Below, one piece after another: positions 9,577-17,867 of a DNA stretch of 64,000 nucleotides. The first letter of the stretch is position 1. Each line of letters begins with the position of its first letter. The translations under genes were made by a program, and so were the position numbers. Origin of the DNA: Yoonia sp. G8-12. GTDB taxonomy: Bacteria > Pseudomonadota > Alphaproteobacteria > Rhodobacterales > Rhodobacteraceae. The notes below the pieces were generated by a model. That model searched no databases. It was not told where the DNA came from and worked only from the letters and a program-made list of their open reading frames with translations. Where the stretch lies: positions 1,984,001 through 2,048,000 of the forward strand of contig NZ_CP151762.1 in the NCBI RefSeq assembly GCF_038443675.1. Reading direction: 5' to 3'.

Positions 9577-10557
9577 ATGGTGAAGAGAGATTCGATGAGC
9601 TTTGTCTTCACCGGATCGGGGACAGGCAAGGCGATCGCCCCGGAAGACTTTGTCGCCACCTCTGCCACGATCACACCCCCGGGATTCAGCTGGCTGCACG
9701 TGCACAAAGAGGAAACGACAACCCCAAGTCTATTGGCCGATGCCGGACTGGACAGTTTCGTGATTGCGGCCCTTATCGCCGATGAAACCCGCCCGCGCTG
9801 CACCGTGCATGGCAAGGGCGTGTTGTTGAACCTGCGGGGCATCAATCTAAATCCTGATTCAGAACCCGAGGACATGGTGTCGGTCCGGCTCTGGCTTGAG
9901 CATACGCGGATCATCGGGGTGTGGGGGCGGCCACTTCTGGCGGTGCAGGACCTTGCTGATACAGTCGCGCGCGGCGAAGCACCACGCTCACCGGGGGATT
10001 TTGTGGCCAAACTGGCGCTGCGGCTGACGGACCGGGCCGAACCCTTTGTGGCGATCCTGAACGAAGAAATCGACACACTGGAAGAGGCGGTGATTGACCC
10101 GAATGCGCATGTATCCCGGTCCAGTCTTGGCGGATTGCGGCGCAAAGCCATCGTGCTCCGGCGCTATTTCGTCCCCCAGCGCGATGCGCTGACAACGCTG
10201 GAAATCGAAGACCTTGGATGGCTGGATGCCAATGACCGCGCGCGCCTGCGCGAAGCGGCAGAACGGGTGCAACGCTTTGGCGAAGAGCTTGATGCCATCC
10301 GCGACCGCGCGCAGATCGTGCATGATCAGATCATGGATAACCGCGCAGAAGCCATGAACCGGCGCATGCTCTTGCTGTCTATCGTGTCAGCCATCTTCTT
10401 GCCCTTGGGTCTGTTGACAGGTTTGCTTGGCATAAACGTGGGCGGCATGCCCGGCGTTGACGATCCGCGCGCATTCTGGGTGGTTTGTCTTGGGCTTTTT
10501 GTGCTGGCGGGGGCGCTGATATTGCTGTTCCGCAAGCTTGGACTGTTCCGCACGTAA
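9577..10557 (+). CDS. zntB: ZntB/CorA-family metal transporter
   Basis: Membrane channel of the CorA/MIT superfamily, probably zinc or other divalent-cation transport. The 326-aa protein has a long cytoplasmic N-terminal domain, a helical stalk, and two C-terminal membrane helices joined by GINVGGMPG. This is the GxN loop of the ZntB branch rather than the GMN of classical CorA. ATG 9577 follows GGAG by nine bases; ATG 9595 (MSFVFTG) is an equally possible start. The TAA stop at 10555-10557 lies inside palindrome R2, which also ends miaB from the other side. It is transcribed against both miaB and phoH, so it looks inserted between two normally adjacent genes. Confidence 0.85.
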   Translation: MVKRDSMSFVFTGSGTGKAIAPEDFVATSATITPPGFSWLHVHKEETTTPSLLADAGLDSFVIAALIADETRPRCTVHGKGVLLNLRGINLNPDSEPEDMVSVRLWLEHTRIIGVWGRPLLAVQDLADTVARGEAPRSPGDFVAKLALRLTDRAEPFVAILNEEIDTLEEAVIDPNAHVSRSSLGGLRRKAIVLRRYFVPQRDALTTLEIEDLGWLDANDRARLREAAERVQRFGEELDAIRDRAQIVHDQIMDNRAEAMNRRMLLLSIVSAIFLPLGLLTGLLGINVGGMPGVDDPRAFWVVCLGLFVLAGALILLFRKLGLFRT

Positions 10558-10580
10558 GGTGGATTTTAATCCACCTTACG
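10553..10580. repeat. REP-like palindrome R2; carries stop codons of two genes
   Basis: A perfect 28-bp inverted repeat with 13-bp arms and a TT centre. The TAA within the CGTAAGG end is the stop of the ZntB-like gene on the plus strand (10555-10557) and, by symmetry, of miaB on the minus strand (10576-10578). It can fold in transcripts of either gene and may act as a shared 3'-end structure. Confidence 0.88.
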
Positions 10581-11883
10581 CCAAAACACCCTTCAACGAA
10601 TTCGGGCTATCCTCGATAATCCGCACGGGGACCACACGCCCCAGCACATCCGCTGGCGCATCCGCATAAACCGCATGCAGATACTCGGACTTGCCGATCA
10701 TCTGCCCCGCCTCGCGCCCTGCCTTTTCAAACAACACCTTTACCTCACGCCCCACCATCGCGGCCTGTGTCGCCTGTTGCTGTTCACGCAACAACGCCTG
10801 CAGCCGCTGCAACCGGTCGTGCATCACGTCTTCGGGCAGCTGGGGCTTTTCAGCGGCAGGCGTGCCGGGACGGGTGGAGTATTTGAAAGAATAGGCCTGC
10901 CCGTAATGCACATCGCGCACCAGTTGCAGGGTGTCTTCAAAGTCTTCTTCCGTCTCGCCCGGAAAGCCCACAATGAAATCACCCGACAGAAGCAAATCAG
11001 GACGCGCCCCGCGAATACGCGCGATCAATGCAAGATAGCTTTCTGCCGTATGCTTGCGGTTCATCGCCTTCAAAATCCGGTCAGACCCGGATTGCACCGG
11101 CAAATGCAGATAAGGCATCAGCTTGTCGCAGGTACCGTGTGCCTCAATCAGCGCATCGTCCATGTCGTTGGGGTGGGACGTGGTAAAGCGGATCCGTTCC
11201 AACCCGTCGACCTTATCCAAGGCCCAGATCAGCCCCGCCAAACCACCTTCGTGGCCATGATAGGCGTTCACATTCTGGCCCAGTAGCGTGATTTCCTTCA
11301 CGCCGGTTTCGACCAGTTCCTGCGCCTCGCGAATAATCCGGTCCGCAGGGCGCGACACCTCGGCACCGCGCGTGTAAGGCACCACGCAAAAGGCGCAAAA
11401 CTTGTCGCAGCCTTCCTGCACGGTCAAAAACGCCGTCGGCCCACGCTTGGCCTTGGACCGCGCTTTGAGCGTATCGAACTTGTCATCATCGGGAAAATCC
11501 GTATCGAGCGCCTTGGCCCCCGTCTGCACCGCCTCTTCCATCGCAGGCAGGCGGTGATAGCTTTGCGGCCCGACCACCAGATCAACCATCGGCTGGCGGC
11601 GGATGATTTCCTCACCCTCGGCCTGCGCGACGCATCCCGCCACACCGATCTTCAAATCGGGGTTCGCGGCCTTCAGCCCCTTAAAGCGGCCCAACTCGGA
11701 ATAGACCTTCTCAGCCGCCTTTTCACGAATGTGGCAGGTATTAAGCAGAATCATATCCGCATCATCCGGCGTGGTCGTTTCGACATAGCCTTTGCCGCCC
11801 AGCGCCTCGGCCATCCGTTCGCTGTCATAGACGTTCATCTGACAACCGTAGGTCTTGATATAAAGCTTCTTTGGCGCGGACAT
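10576..11883 (-). CDS. miaB: tRNA-2-methylthio-N6-dimethylallyladenosine synthase
   Basis: Radical-SAM methylthiotransferase that converts i6A37 to ms2i6A37 in tRNAs reading UNN codons. The ATG at 11881-11883 (MSAPKKLYIKTYGCQMN) gives 435 aa; the frame opens further upstream, but the conserved N-terminus starts here. Domains: UPF0004 with KTYGCQMN and further cysteines, radical SAM CDKFCAFC near residue 155, and a C-terminal TRAM segment. The gene ends inside palindrome R2. The normal partner phoH is displaced by the transporter gene. Confidence 0.96.
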   Translation of the reverse strand: MSAPKKLYIKTYGCQMNVYDSERMAEALGGKGYVETTTPDDADMILLNTCHIREKAAEKVYSELGRFKGLKAANPDLKIGVAGCVAQAEGEEIIRRQPMVDLVVGPQSYHRLPAMEEAVQTGAKALDTDFPDDDKFDTLKARSKAKRGPTAFLTVQEGCDKFCAFCVVPYTRGAEVSRPADRIIREAQELVETGVKEITLLGQNVNAYHGHEGGLAGLIWALDKVDGLERIRFTTSHPNDMDDALIEAHGTCDKLMPYLHLPVQSGSDRILKAMNRKHTAESYLALIARIRGARPDLLLSGDFIVGFPGETEEDFEDTLQLVRDVHYGQAYSFKYSTRPGTPAAEKPQLPEDVMHDRLQRLQALLREQQQATQAAMVGREVKVLFEKAGREAGQMIGKSEYLHAVYADAPADVLGRVVPVRIIEDSPNSLKGVLA

Positions 11884-11997
11884 GGGGGCAGCTCTCGGGT
11901 TAGGATAACTTGTGCCTTCTAGCGACTTGGCGGAATGCTTGCAATGCGGCCCAATATCACCGATTTTGGCCCCTGCCTTTTGACAAAGCGAGCCTTG

Positions 11998-12861
11998 ATG
12001 CATTTTCCCTCTCTATCCGCGCTGACCGCCGAACTGCGGCGCAGCCCGCCCAAAGGGCCGGTTGCTTTGATCCTGATCGAGGACGATGTCGCAGTCGCGC
12101 GCACAATCGCGCATCACGCCGACGCAGGCTTTGCGCGCATCGTGACCTTTTGCGCCCCCGAGCAGAACCTGCCCGCCGACCTCCCCGATACTGTCGACCG
12201 CGTGGATTTCAACGTCAGCGCAGAGGATGCCTTGCAGGCGATCATCAACGTGATGATCAAGACGCTGCCGGATCAATGGCTCTATTACTGCTACAATGCC
12301 GAATATCTTTTCTACCCCTTCTGCGAAACGCGCAGCGTTGGCGAGATGCTGACATTCATGCGCGAAGAACGGCGCGACACGGTGATGTGTTCTGTCGTCG
12401 ACCTCTATGCCAAAGACCTGACCGCCCATCCTGACGGTGTTGATCACGACAGCGCCCATTTCGACAAATCCGGCTACTATGCGCTGGCCCGCGAAGACGC
12501 CGATGGCGAGACACTGGAACGGCAGGTCAATATCTTTGGCGGTCTGCGGTGGCGGTTCGAGGAACATATTCCCAAGGCACGGCAACGCACTGACCGGACT
12601 TCATTTTTCCGCGCGCAGCCAGGGCTGGAAATGCAGGCGGATCGGGGATTCAATATCGCGGAATACAACACCTATTCCTGCCCTTGGCACAACAATCTCT
12701 CGGCTGCGATCGGCTCATTCCGCACAGCCAAGGCGCTGCGGCGCAACCCCGGCAGCCGTGCGGCAATCACGACCTTTCACTGGCCACAATCCGAACGCTT
12801 TAGTTGGCAGTCACAGCAGCTTTTGGATTTGGGGCTGATGGAACCCGGGCAATGGTTTTAA
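11998..12861 (+). CDS. Conserved protein, possibly glycosyltransferase family 2-like
   Basis: 287 aa, no signal peptide or membrane helix. I recognise it as a protein found next to miaB in Rhodobacterales, usually labelled glycosyltransferase-like. The N-terminal region PVALILIEDDVAVARTIAHHADAGF resembles the first strand and helix of GT2 folds. Other notable stretches are YNAEYLFYPFCETRSVGEML and AHFDKSGYYALAR. There is no clear DXD donor-binding motif, so activity is unproven. Start chosen at MHFPSLSAL (ATG 11998). It is divergent from miaB and converges on the RAYT gene, whose 3' end overlaps it by 62 bp. Confidence 0.6.
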   Translation: MHFPSLSALTAELRRSPPKGPVALILIEDDVAVARTIAHHADAGFARIVTFCAPEQNLPADLPDTVDRVDFNVSAEDALQAIINVMIKTLPDQWLYYCYNAEYLFYPFCETRSVGEMLTFMREERRDTVMCSVVDLYAKDLTAHPDGVDHDSAHFDKSGYYALAREDADGETLERQVNIFGGLRWRFEEHIPKARQRTDRTSFFRAQPGLEMQADRGFNIAEYNTYSCPWHNNLSAAIGSFRTAKALRRNPGSRAAITTFHWPQSERFSWQSQQLLDLGLMEPGQWF

Positions 12862-13330
12862 GCTGCTTTTTGCGAGAATGCAGCGATGAATAGGGCCAGT
12901 CACTTGGCCTTTTGACCAGACCGGCGTGAATGGGCGCCGAGCGGATCAGGTGTAGGTGCAGCGCCATGTCATCTTCATCACGGATTAAATGCTCCCAGAA
13001 CCGGCGCTGCCAAATGCCTTTTTCACCACGTTTGCGGTGGCTGTCGGGAATATAGGTCGGGGCGGGTGCATGGCGCGAAAAGCTTGATTTGATCAAACGC
13101 CAGCGTTTGGAAAAATCGGCGTCCCCGTCCGGCAAAGTCCAGATCATGTGCAGCTTGTTGGGAAGGACCACCGCCGCATCAATTTCAAACGGCCAGCGTT
13201 TGCGGCATAGGCGCACCGCGTCGCGCAAAAGATCGATCTGCGACACCAAAAGATCAGCGCGCTGATCCTGCAAGCGGACGGTAAAGAAATAGGTGCCACC
13301 GGGCACACGCAGACGACGGTAATTTGACAT
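12800..13330 (-). CDS. REP-associated tyrosine transposase (RAYT), catalytically degenerate
   Basis: 176 aa from ATG 13328-13330 (MSNYRRLRVPGGTYFFTV). The Y1/IS200-like fold is clear from GGTYFFTVRL, FSKRWRLIKSSFSR and GIWQRRFWEHLIRDEDD, all close to the RAYT consensus. The catalytic signatures are not intact. Where RAYTs have PDHLHLIW, this protein has PNKLHMIW (residues 57-64), so the first histidine of the HUH pair is lysine. The tyrosine expected in HLDYIHYNP is leucine (Leu128 in HLHLIRSAP). RAYTs mobilise REP palindromes; R3 lies 51 bp from its start and related palindromes are scattered through the window. The protein is probably inactive or repurposed. The C-terminus overlaps the convergent neighbour. 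Confidence 0.85.
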   Translation of the reverse strand: MSNYRRLRVPGGTYFFTVRLQDQRADLLVSQIDLLRDAVRLCRKRWPFEIDAAVVLPNKLHMIWTLPDGDADFSKRWRLIKSSFSRHAPAPTYIPDSHRKRGEKGIWQRRFWEHLIRDEDDMALHLHLIRSAPIHAGLVKRPSDWPYSSLHSRKKQLKTIARVPSAPNPKAAVTAN

Positions 13331-13380
13331 GACATCAACGTCGCGCAACAAGGTTAATTAAGTGTGAAACTGTACGACAC

Positions 13381-13406
13381 GTAAGGTGGATCAAGATCCA
13401 CCATAC
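13381..13406. repeat. REP-like palindrome R3 next to the RAYT gene
   Basis: A 26-bp inverted repeat, 12-bp arms (GTAAGGTGGATC and its complement with one mismatch), AA centre. It lies between the RAYT start and the irr stop codon (13410-13412), so it can also serve as the 3' hairpin of irr. Confidence 0.82.
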
Positions 13407-13409
13407 CCC

Positions 13410-13826
13410 TCAGGTCCGTCGCAACCGGATTACAACATCCACAGACGCAATTTCCGCTCCGGCAGGCGCATCCGGCAAATTGCGGATTTCCAACTGGTCC
13501 GCAGGCGCATCAGTCAAAGTCGCGCTGTCTTCCCAATAGAAATGCGGATGGTCCGTCATATTGGTATCAAAATAGCTTTTCGATCCATCAACCGTGATCT
13601 CGCGCACCAGCCCCGCATCACAAAACGCGCGCAGCGTATTGTAAACTGTCGCCAGCGACACTTTCTCGTCCGCATCAGAGGCCGCTTCAAACAGGCTCTC
13701 GGCAGTCACATGCCGATCCTGCCCATCGCCTACCAGCAAAGACGCCAAGGTCATGCGCTGGCGCGTCGGACGAAGCCCCGCTCCGGCCAACCAATTCGTA
13801 CTGCGCTGTGTCGCTATATCTGACAT
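13410..13826 (-). CDS. irr: Iron response regulator Irr (Fur family)
   Basis: 138-aa Fur-superfamily repressor that senses haem status and controls iron and haem genes in alphaproteobacteria. The winged helix spans about residues 15-85 (LRPTRQRMTLASLL, ATVYNTLRAFCDAGLVREI). The haem/metal region reads TDHPHFYWED, an HxH motif typical of Irr rather than the HHHxH of Fur. It lacks the N-terminal CP haem-regulatory motif of Bradyrhizobium Irr, as other Rhodobacterales Irr proteins do. It is divergent from fabA with 149 bp between; irr next to fabA is a Rhodobacterales arrangement. Confidence 0.9.
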   Translation of the reverse strand: MSDIATQRSTNWLAGAGLRPTRQRMTLASLLVGDGQDRHVTAESLFEAASDADEKVSLATVYNTLRAFCDAGLVREITVDGSKSYFDTNMTDHPHFYWEDSATLTDAPADQLEIRNLPDAPAGAEIASVDVVIRLRRT

Positions 13827-13975
13827 GATCGTCCTTTATGACAATTATTCTCAAGTATATGGGAAGAATATCCGCCGGATCAAATGAAAACCGCCAGAAA
13901 AGCGCGGACTTGCTCTCATAAACCGCAGAGTGCTAGAGGTCTTGGGACGCAGTTAAGAAGAATGAGACCAGTGAC

Positions 13976-14485
13976 ATGGCCGAATATCCAACATCTTTCG
14001 ACAAAGACGACCTTCTGAAATGTTCGCGTGGTGAACTTTTTGGTGAAGGAAACGCACAGCTTCCCGCGCCCCCGATGCTAATGATGGACCGCATCACTGA
14101 CATCTCTGGGGATGGTGGATTGCATGGCAAAGGCCATGTTGTTGCGGAATTCGATATCACGCCGGACCTCTGGTTTTTTGACTGTCACTTTCCGAACAAC
14201 CCGATTATGCCCGGCTGTCTTGGTCTTGACGGGCTGTGGCAATTGACTGGTTTCAACCTTGGCTGGCGCGGCTGGCAGGGGCGCGGTTACGCGCTGGGTG
14301 TGGGCGAGGTCAAGCTGACCGGCATGGTCCGCCCTGACCGCAAGATGCTGACATATAAGGTGGATTTCACCAAAGCCATCCAAACCCGCCGCCTGACAAT
14401 GGGTGTCGCCAACGGGATTGTTGAGGCCGACGGCGAGGTCATCTATCAAGTCACCGATATGAAAGTCGCTTTGTCCGAAAGCTAA
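13976..14485 (+). CDS. fabA: 3-hydroxydecanoyl-ACP dehydratase/isomerase
   Basis: Dehydrates 3-hydroxyacyl-ACP and isomerises trans-2- to cis-3-decenoyl-ACP, the branch point to unsaturated fatty acids. 169 aa, the normal length. The catalytic histidine is in FFDCHFPNNPIMPGCLGLDGLWQ near residue 70, with the partner aspartate in GLDGLWQ. fabB follows 40 bp downstream, then fabI, a three-gene operon for anaerobic-type unsaturated fatty-acid synthesis. Confidence 0.97.
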   Translation: MAEYPTSFDKDDLLKCSRGELFGEGNAQLPAPPMLMMDRITDISGDGGLHGKGHVVAEFDITPDLWFFDCHFPNNPIMPGCLGLDGLWQLTGFNLGWRGWQGRGYALGVGEVKLTGMVRPDRKMLTYKVDFTKAIQTRRLTMGVANGIVEADGEVIYQVTDMKVALSES

Positions 14486-14525
14486 GCTTTCGCACAGCTA
14501 TCTACGTTCAAAAGGAGAGGTGCCC

Positions 14526-15755
14526 ATGCGCCGTGTTGTTGTCACAGGTCTCGGGATCGTATCGCCGATCGGGAATAACGCCGAAGAGGTGCTTGCCGCA
14601 CTCAAGGCCGGAAAATCCGGCATCGAGGCGTCACCTGAAATGGCCGAGCATGGCTTTCGCAGCCAGATCGCAGGCACGCTCAAGATTGACATCAAGGACC
14701 ATGTCGACAAACGCACCCTGCGTTTCATGGGGCCGGGTGCGGCCTATGCGCACATCGCCATGGGTCAGGCCATTGCCGACGCCGGATTGAGCGAAGATCA
14801 GGTCGTTAACCCGATGACGGGTCTGATTGCAGGTTCCGGCGGGCCATCAACGTCGGCTATTCTGGCCGCGCACGAAGTGGTCAAAAGCACAGGGTCCACC
14901 AAGCGGATCGGGCCGTTCGCGGTGCCAAAGGCCATGTCCTCAACGGTCAGCGCGAACCTTGCGACAGCGTACAAGATCAAGGGCATGAACTTTTCGATTA
15001 CATCGGCCTGTTCGACATCTTTGCATTGTATCGGCATGGCCGCCCAGCAGGTCGCATTGGGCGCGCAAGACATCATGTTCGCCGGTGGCGGCGAAGAACT
15101 CGACTGGACACTGTCGTGCCTCTTTGACGCGATGGGTGCAATGTCATCAAAATATAACGATACGCCCGAACGCGCGAGCCGCGCCTTTGACGCGAACCGC
15201 GACGGTTTCGTGATTGCAGGCGGCGGCGCGATGGTTGTTCTTGAAACGCTTGAAAGCGCGCAGGCACGGGGCGCCAAGATCTATGCCGAAGTCACCGGCT
15301 TTGCCGCAACTTCGGACGGGGCCGATATGGTCGCCCCATCCGGCGAAGGCGGCGAACGGGCGATGCGCGGCGCGCTGAAATCACTGCCCACGGATCGCAA
15401 GATCAGCTATATCAACGCGCACGGCACCTCGACCCCCGTAGGCGACGTGGGTGAAGTTGAGGCCGTCCGCCGCGTCTTTGGTCAGGGCAAGACACCACCC
15501 ATCAGTTCGACCAAGTCGATGACTGGCCACAGCCAAGGGGCCACCGGCGCACAAGAGGCGGTCTATTGCCTGCTGATGCTGGAGCATGACTTTATTGCTC
15601 CATCTATCAACGTCGAAACGCTCGACCCCGCCCTTGATCCAGCTGAAATCGCCACCACACTGGTCGAGAACGCAGGGCTTGATACGGTGATGACCAATTC
15701 CTTCGGATTTGGCGGCACCAACGGCTCGATGCTGCTTTCCAAATTCAAAGGATAG
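14526..15755 (+). CDS. fabB: 3-oxoacyl-ACP synthase I
   Basis: Elongating condensing enzyme needed for unsaturated fatty acids. 409 aa from ATG 14526, which follows a strong AAGGAGAGG by five bases; the in-frame GTG at 14520 is less likely. The Cys-His-His triad is visible in SACSTSLHC, INAHGTSTPVGD and MTGHSQGATGA, and the C-terminal NSFGFGGTN loop is present. It lies between fabA and fabI, with fabI starting 5 bp after its stop. Confidence 0.97.
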   Translation: MRRVVVTGLGIVSPIGNNAEEVLAALKAGKSGIEASPEMAEHGFRSQIAGTLKIDIKDHVDKRTLRFMGPGAAYAHIAMGQAIADAGLSEDQVVNPMTGLIAGSGGPSTSAILAAHEVVKSTGSTKRIGPFAVPKAMSSTVSANLATAYKIKGMNFSITSACSTSLHCIGMAAQQVALGAQDIMFAGGGEELDWTLSCLFDAMGAMSSKYNDTPERASRAFDANRDGFVIAGGGAMVVLETLESAQARGAKIYAEVTGFAATSDGADMVAPSGEGGERAMRGALKSLPTDRKISYINAHGTSTPVGDVGEVEAVRRVFGQGKTPPISSTKSMTGHSQGATGAQEAVYCLLMLEHDFIAPSINVETLDPALDPAEIATTLVENAGLDTVMTNSFGFGGTNGSMLLSKFKG

Positions 15756-15759
15756 GCCA

Positions 15760-16551
15760 ATGACAATTTCCATGCAGGGCAAACGCGGGCTGATTATGGG
15801 CGTCGCGAACGAACGGTCCATCGCTTGGGGTATCGCCAAAGCCATGGCGGATGCTGGCGCCGAACTGGCGTTCACCTACCAAGGCGAGGCTTTCGGCAAG
15901 CGGCTTGAGCCTCTTGCCGCATCTGTCGGGTCGGACATCATGGTCGATGTGGATGTCAACGATGACGCCAGCATGGATCTGGCGTTCCAGACGCTCAAAG
16001 ACCGTTGGGGCACGCTCGATTTCGTCGTCCACGCCATTGCATTTTCGGACAAGAACGAACTGACAGGCCGGTTCATTAACACCAGCCGCGAGAACTTCAA
16101 AAACTCGCTCGCGATCTCGTGTTATTCCTTCATAGACGTGGCCAAGCGTGCATCCGAGATGATGCCAAACGGTGGGACATTGCTGACGCTGACCTACCAA
16201 GGGTCAAACAAAGTCACACCGTTCTACAACGTCATGGGCGTGGCCAAAGCGGCACTGGAATCAGCAACACGCTATCTGGCCAACGATCTTGGCCCCCAAG
16301 GTATCCGTGTGAACGCCATCAGCCCCGGTCCGATGAAGACCTTGGCCGGGGCGGCCATCGGCGGCGCGCGCAAGACCTACAAACACACCGATCAAAACGC
16401 GCCTTTGCGTAGCAACGCCACGCTTGAGGCGGTTGGCGGCACCGCTGTCTACCTCGCCTCCGACGCGGGCGCCTGCACAACGGGCGAAATTATTCGCGTC
16501 GATGGCGGCTATCACGTGCTGGGGATGCCGCAGCCGGAAAATCTGGGCTAA
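15760..16551 (+). CDS. fabI: Enoyl-ACP reductase (NADH)
   Basis: Last reduction of the fatty-acid elongation cycle; short-chain dehydrogenase fold and the target class of triclosan. 263 aa from ATG 15760 with AGGA overlapping the end of fabB. The N-terminus has GLIMGVANERSIAWGIAKA, the FabI cofactor loop. The catalytic segment is FYNVMGVAKAALE (Tyr-x6-Lys) and the C-terminus has CTTGEIIRVDGGYH. A strong hairpin terminator follows 20 bp after the stop. Confidence 0.96.
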   Translation: MTISMQGKRGLIMGVANERSIAWGIAKAMADAGAELAFTYQGEAFGKRLEPLAASVGSDIMVDVDVNDDASMDLAFQTLKDRWGTLDFVVHAIAFSDKNELTGRFINTSRENFKNSLAISCYSFIDVAKRASEMMPNGGTLLTLTYQGSNKVTPFYNVMGVAKAALESATRYLANDLGPQGIRVNAISPGPMKTLAGAAIGGARKTYKHTDQNAPLRSNATLEAVGGTAVYLASDAGACTTGEIIRVDGGYHVLGMPQPENLG

Positions 16552-16571
16552 GCCTAGATACAAAAAACAAG

Positions 16572-16605
16572 AAACCCGCCCCGTTGCAAAACGGGGCGGG
16601 TTTTG
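16572..16605. terminator. Bidirectional rho-independent terminator, fabI / FKBP
   Basis: Arms AACCCGCCCCGTT and AACGGGGCGGGTT with a 4-base GCAA-type loop, preceded by AAA on one side and followed by TTTTG on the other. It sits between the convergent fabI and peptidyl-prolyl isomerase genes and can terminate both. Confidence 0.9.
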
Positions 16606-16624
16606 TCGTTCTAAGACGTAGGCC

Positions 16625-17059
16625 TTAGGCCGCTTTGATCTCGACTACTTCGATCTCGAAGTTCAGGTCCTGACCAGCAAGCGGGTGGTTGGCATCCAAC
16701 GTCACTTCGGCCTCGGTCACCTCTGCCACGGTCACTGGAACAACCTGCCCCTGCGGCGTCTGCATCTGCAACTGCGTGCCAATCTCAAGCGGAATTTCTG
16801 CCGGAATCTGTTCGCGCGGTACGGCCTGACGGGCCTCTGGGTTGGTTTCGCCGTAGGCCTGATCACAAGGCACGTTCACGGTCTTTTTGTCGCCCACGGT
16901 CATCCCGGGGATCGCGCTATCAAGACCCTTGATGATCTGACCGGAACCGACAACAAACTCCAACGGATCACGGCCTTCGGAACTGTCGAACATCTGCCCG
17001 TCGTTGAGTGTGCCGACATAGTTGATCTTTACGGTATCGCCTGTTTTTGCTTCGCTCAT
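16625..17059 (-). CDS. FKBP-type peptidyl-prolyl cis-trans isomerase (SlyD-like)
   Basis: 144-aa cytoplasmic prolyl isomerase with an FK506-binding fold and inserted-flap (IF) chaperone domain. The FKBP part is KINYVGTLNDGQMFDSS and GLDSAIPGMTVGDKK; the insert covers about residues 65-125 and the chain returns with HPLAGQDLNFEIEVVEI. It has no histidine-rich metal-binding tail, unlike E. coli SlyD. No signal peptide. It converges on fabI across a shared terminator. Confidence 0.92.
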   Translation of the reverse strand: MSEAKTGDTVKINYVGTLNDGQMFDSSEGRDPLEFVVGSGQIIKGLDSAIPGMTVGDKKTVNVPCDQAYGETNPEARQAVPREQIPAEIPLEIGTQLQMQTPQGQVVPVTVAEVTEAEVTLDANHPLAGQDLNFEIEVVEIKAA

Positions 17060-17189
17060 GGTCTCGCTCTCTCATCCTTTTCAAATTTGAAGGCGTACCC
17101 TATGCAATCATCCTGTGGGATGCAAACGCATTGCCTCTTTTCGCGGGCGGGCCACCATGACACGATGCGCGAAACGCAAGGAGGCCCGC

Positions 17190-17867
17190 ATGCCGATCAC
17201 AACTGCCGTCTTTGACGCCTATGGAACCCTTTTCGATGTCAACGCGGCCGCAATGCAGGCTGCCAAAGACCCCGCCCACGCCGATCTTGCTGCGGTCTGG
17301 CCTGCACTGGCGCGCGATTGGCGGCGCAAGCAGCTAGAGTATTCGTGGCTGCGCGCCGTGGCGGACCGGCATTGCGATTTCTGGCAGGTGACACAGGACG
17401 GTCTGGATTGGGCGCTTGAGGCGCACGGCCTCACAGATCCCGCCACCCGTACACGGTTGCTCGAACTGTACTGGGAACTCGCCCCTTATCCAGAGGTGCC
17501 TGCGATGCTGCGCACCCTCAGAGCGCGCGGGATAGCGACGGCGATCTTGTCGAACGGATCGCCTGATATGCTGCAAGTGGCGGTCAATTCCGCACAGATC
17601 GGTGACCTGCTGGATGCCCTGGTGAGTGTCGAAGATGTGGGCGTCTTCAAACCCCACGCCCGCGTGTATGACCTTATCGGCGGGCACTTCGGCTGCGCAA
17701 AAGACGAAGTGCTCTTCGTCTCCTCCAACGGCTGGGACGCCGCTGGTGCTGCCGGATACGGCTTTCAAACCGCTTGGGTCAACCGCGCGGGCGAACCCGT
17801 TGACAGGCTCTATGCCAAACCGCACCACCTGCTGTCCGACCTTACCACCATACCGGAACTTCTGTGA
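17190..17867 (+). CDS. Haloacid dehalogenase, type II (HAD superfamily)
   Basis: 225 aa from ATG 17190, preceded by AAGGAGG. The product looks like an (S)-2-haloacid dehalogenase: nucleophile Asp in VFDAYGTLFDV, SNGSPDML as motif II, Lys in VFKPHARVYDL and SSNGWDAAGAAGYGF as motif IV. Each matches the type II dehalogenase signature, although the true substrate may differ. The stop overlaps the start of the next gene (TGATG), beginning a chain of three coupled genes. Confidence 0.88.
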   Translation: MPITTAVFDAYGTLFDVNAAAMQAAKDPAHADLAAVWPALARDWRRKQLEYSWLRAVADRHCDFWQVTQDGLDWALEAHGLTDPATRTRLLELYWELAPYPEVPAMLRTLRARGIATAILSNGSPDMLQVAVNSAQIGDLLDALVSVEDVGVFKPHARVYDLIGGHFGCAKDEVLFVSSNGWDAAGAAGYGFQTAWVNRAGEPVDRLYAKPHHLLSDLTTIPELL

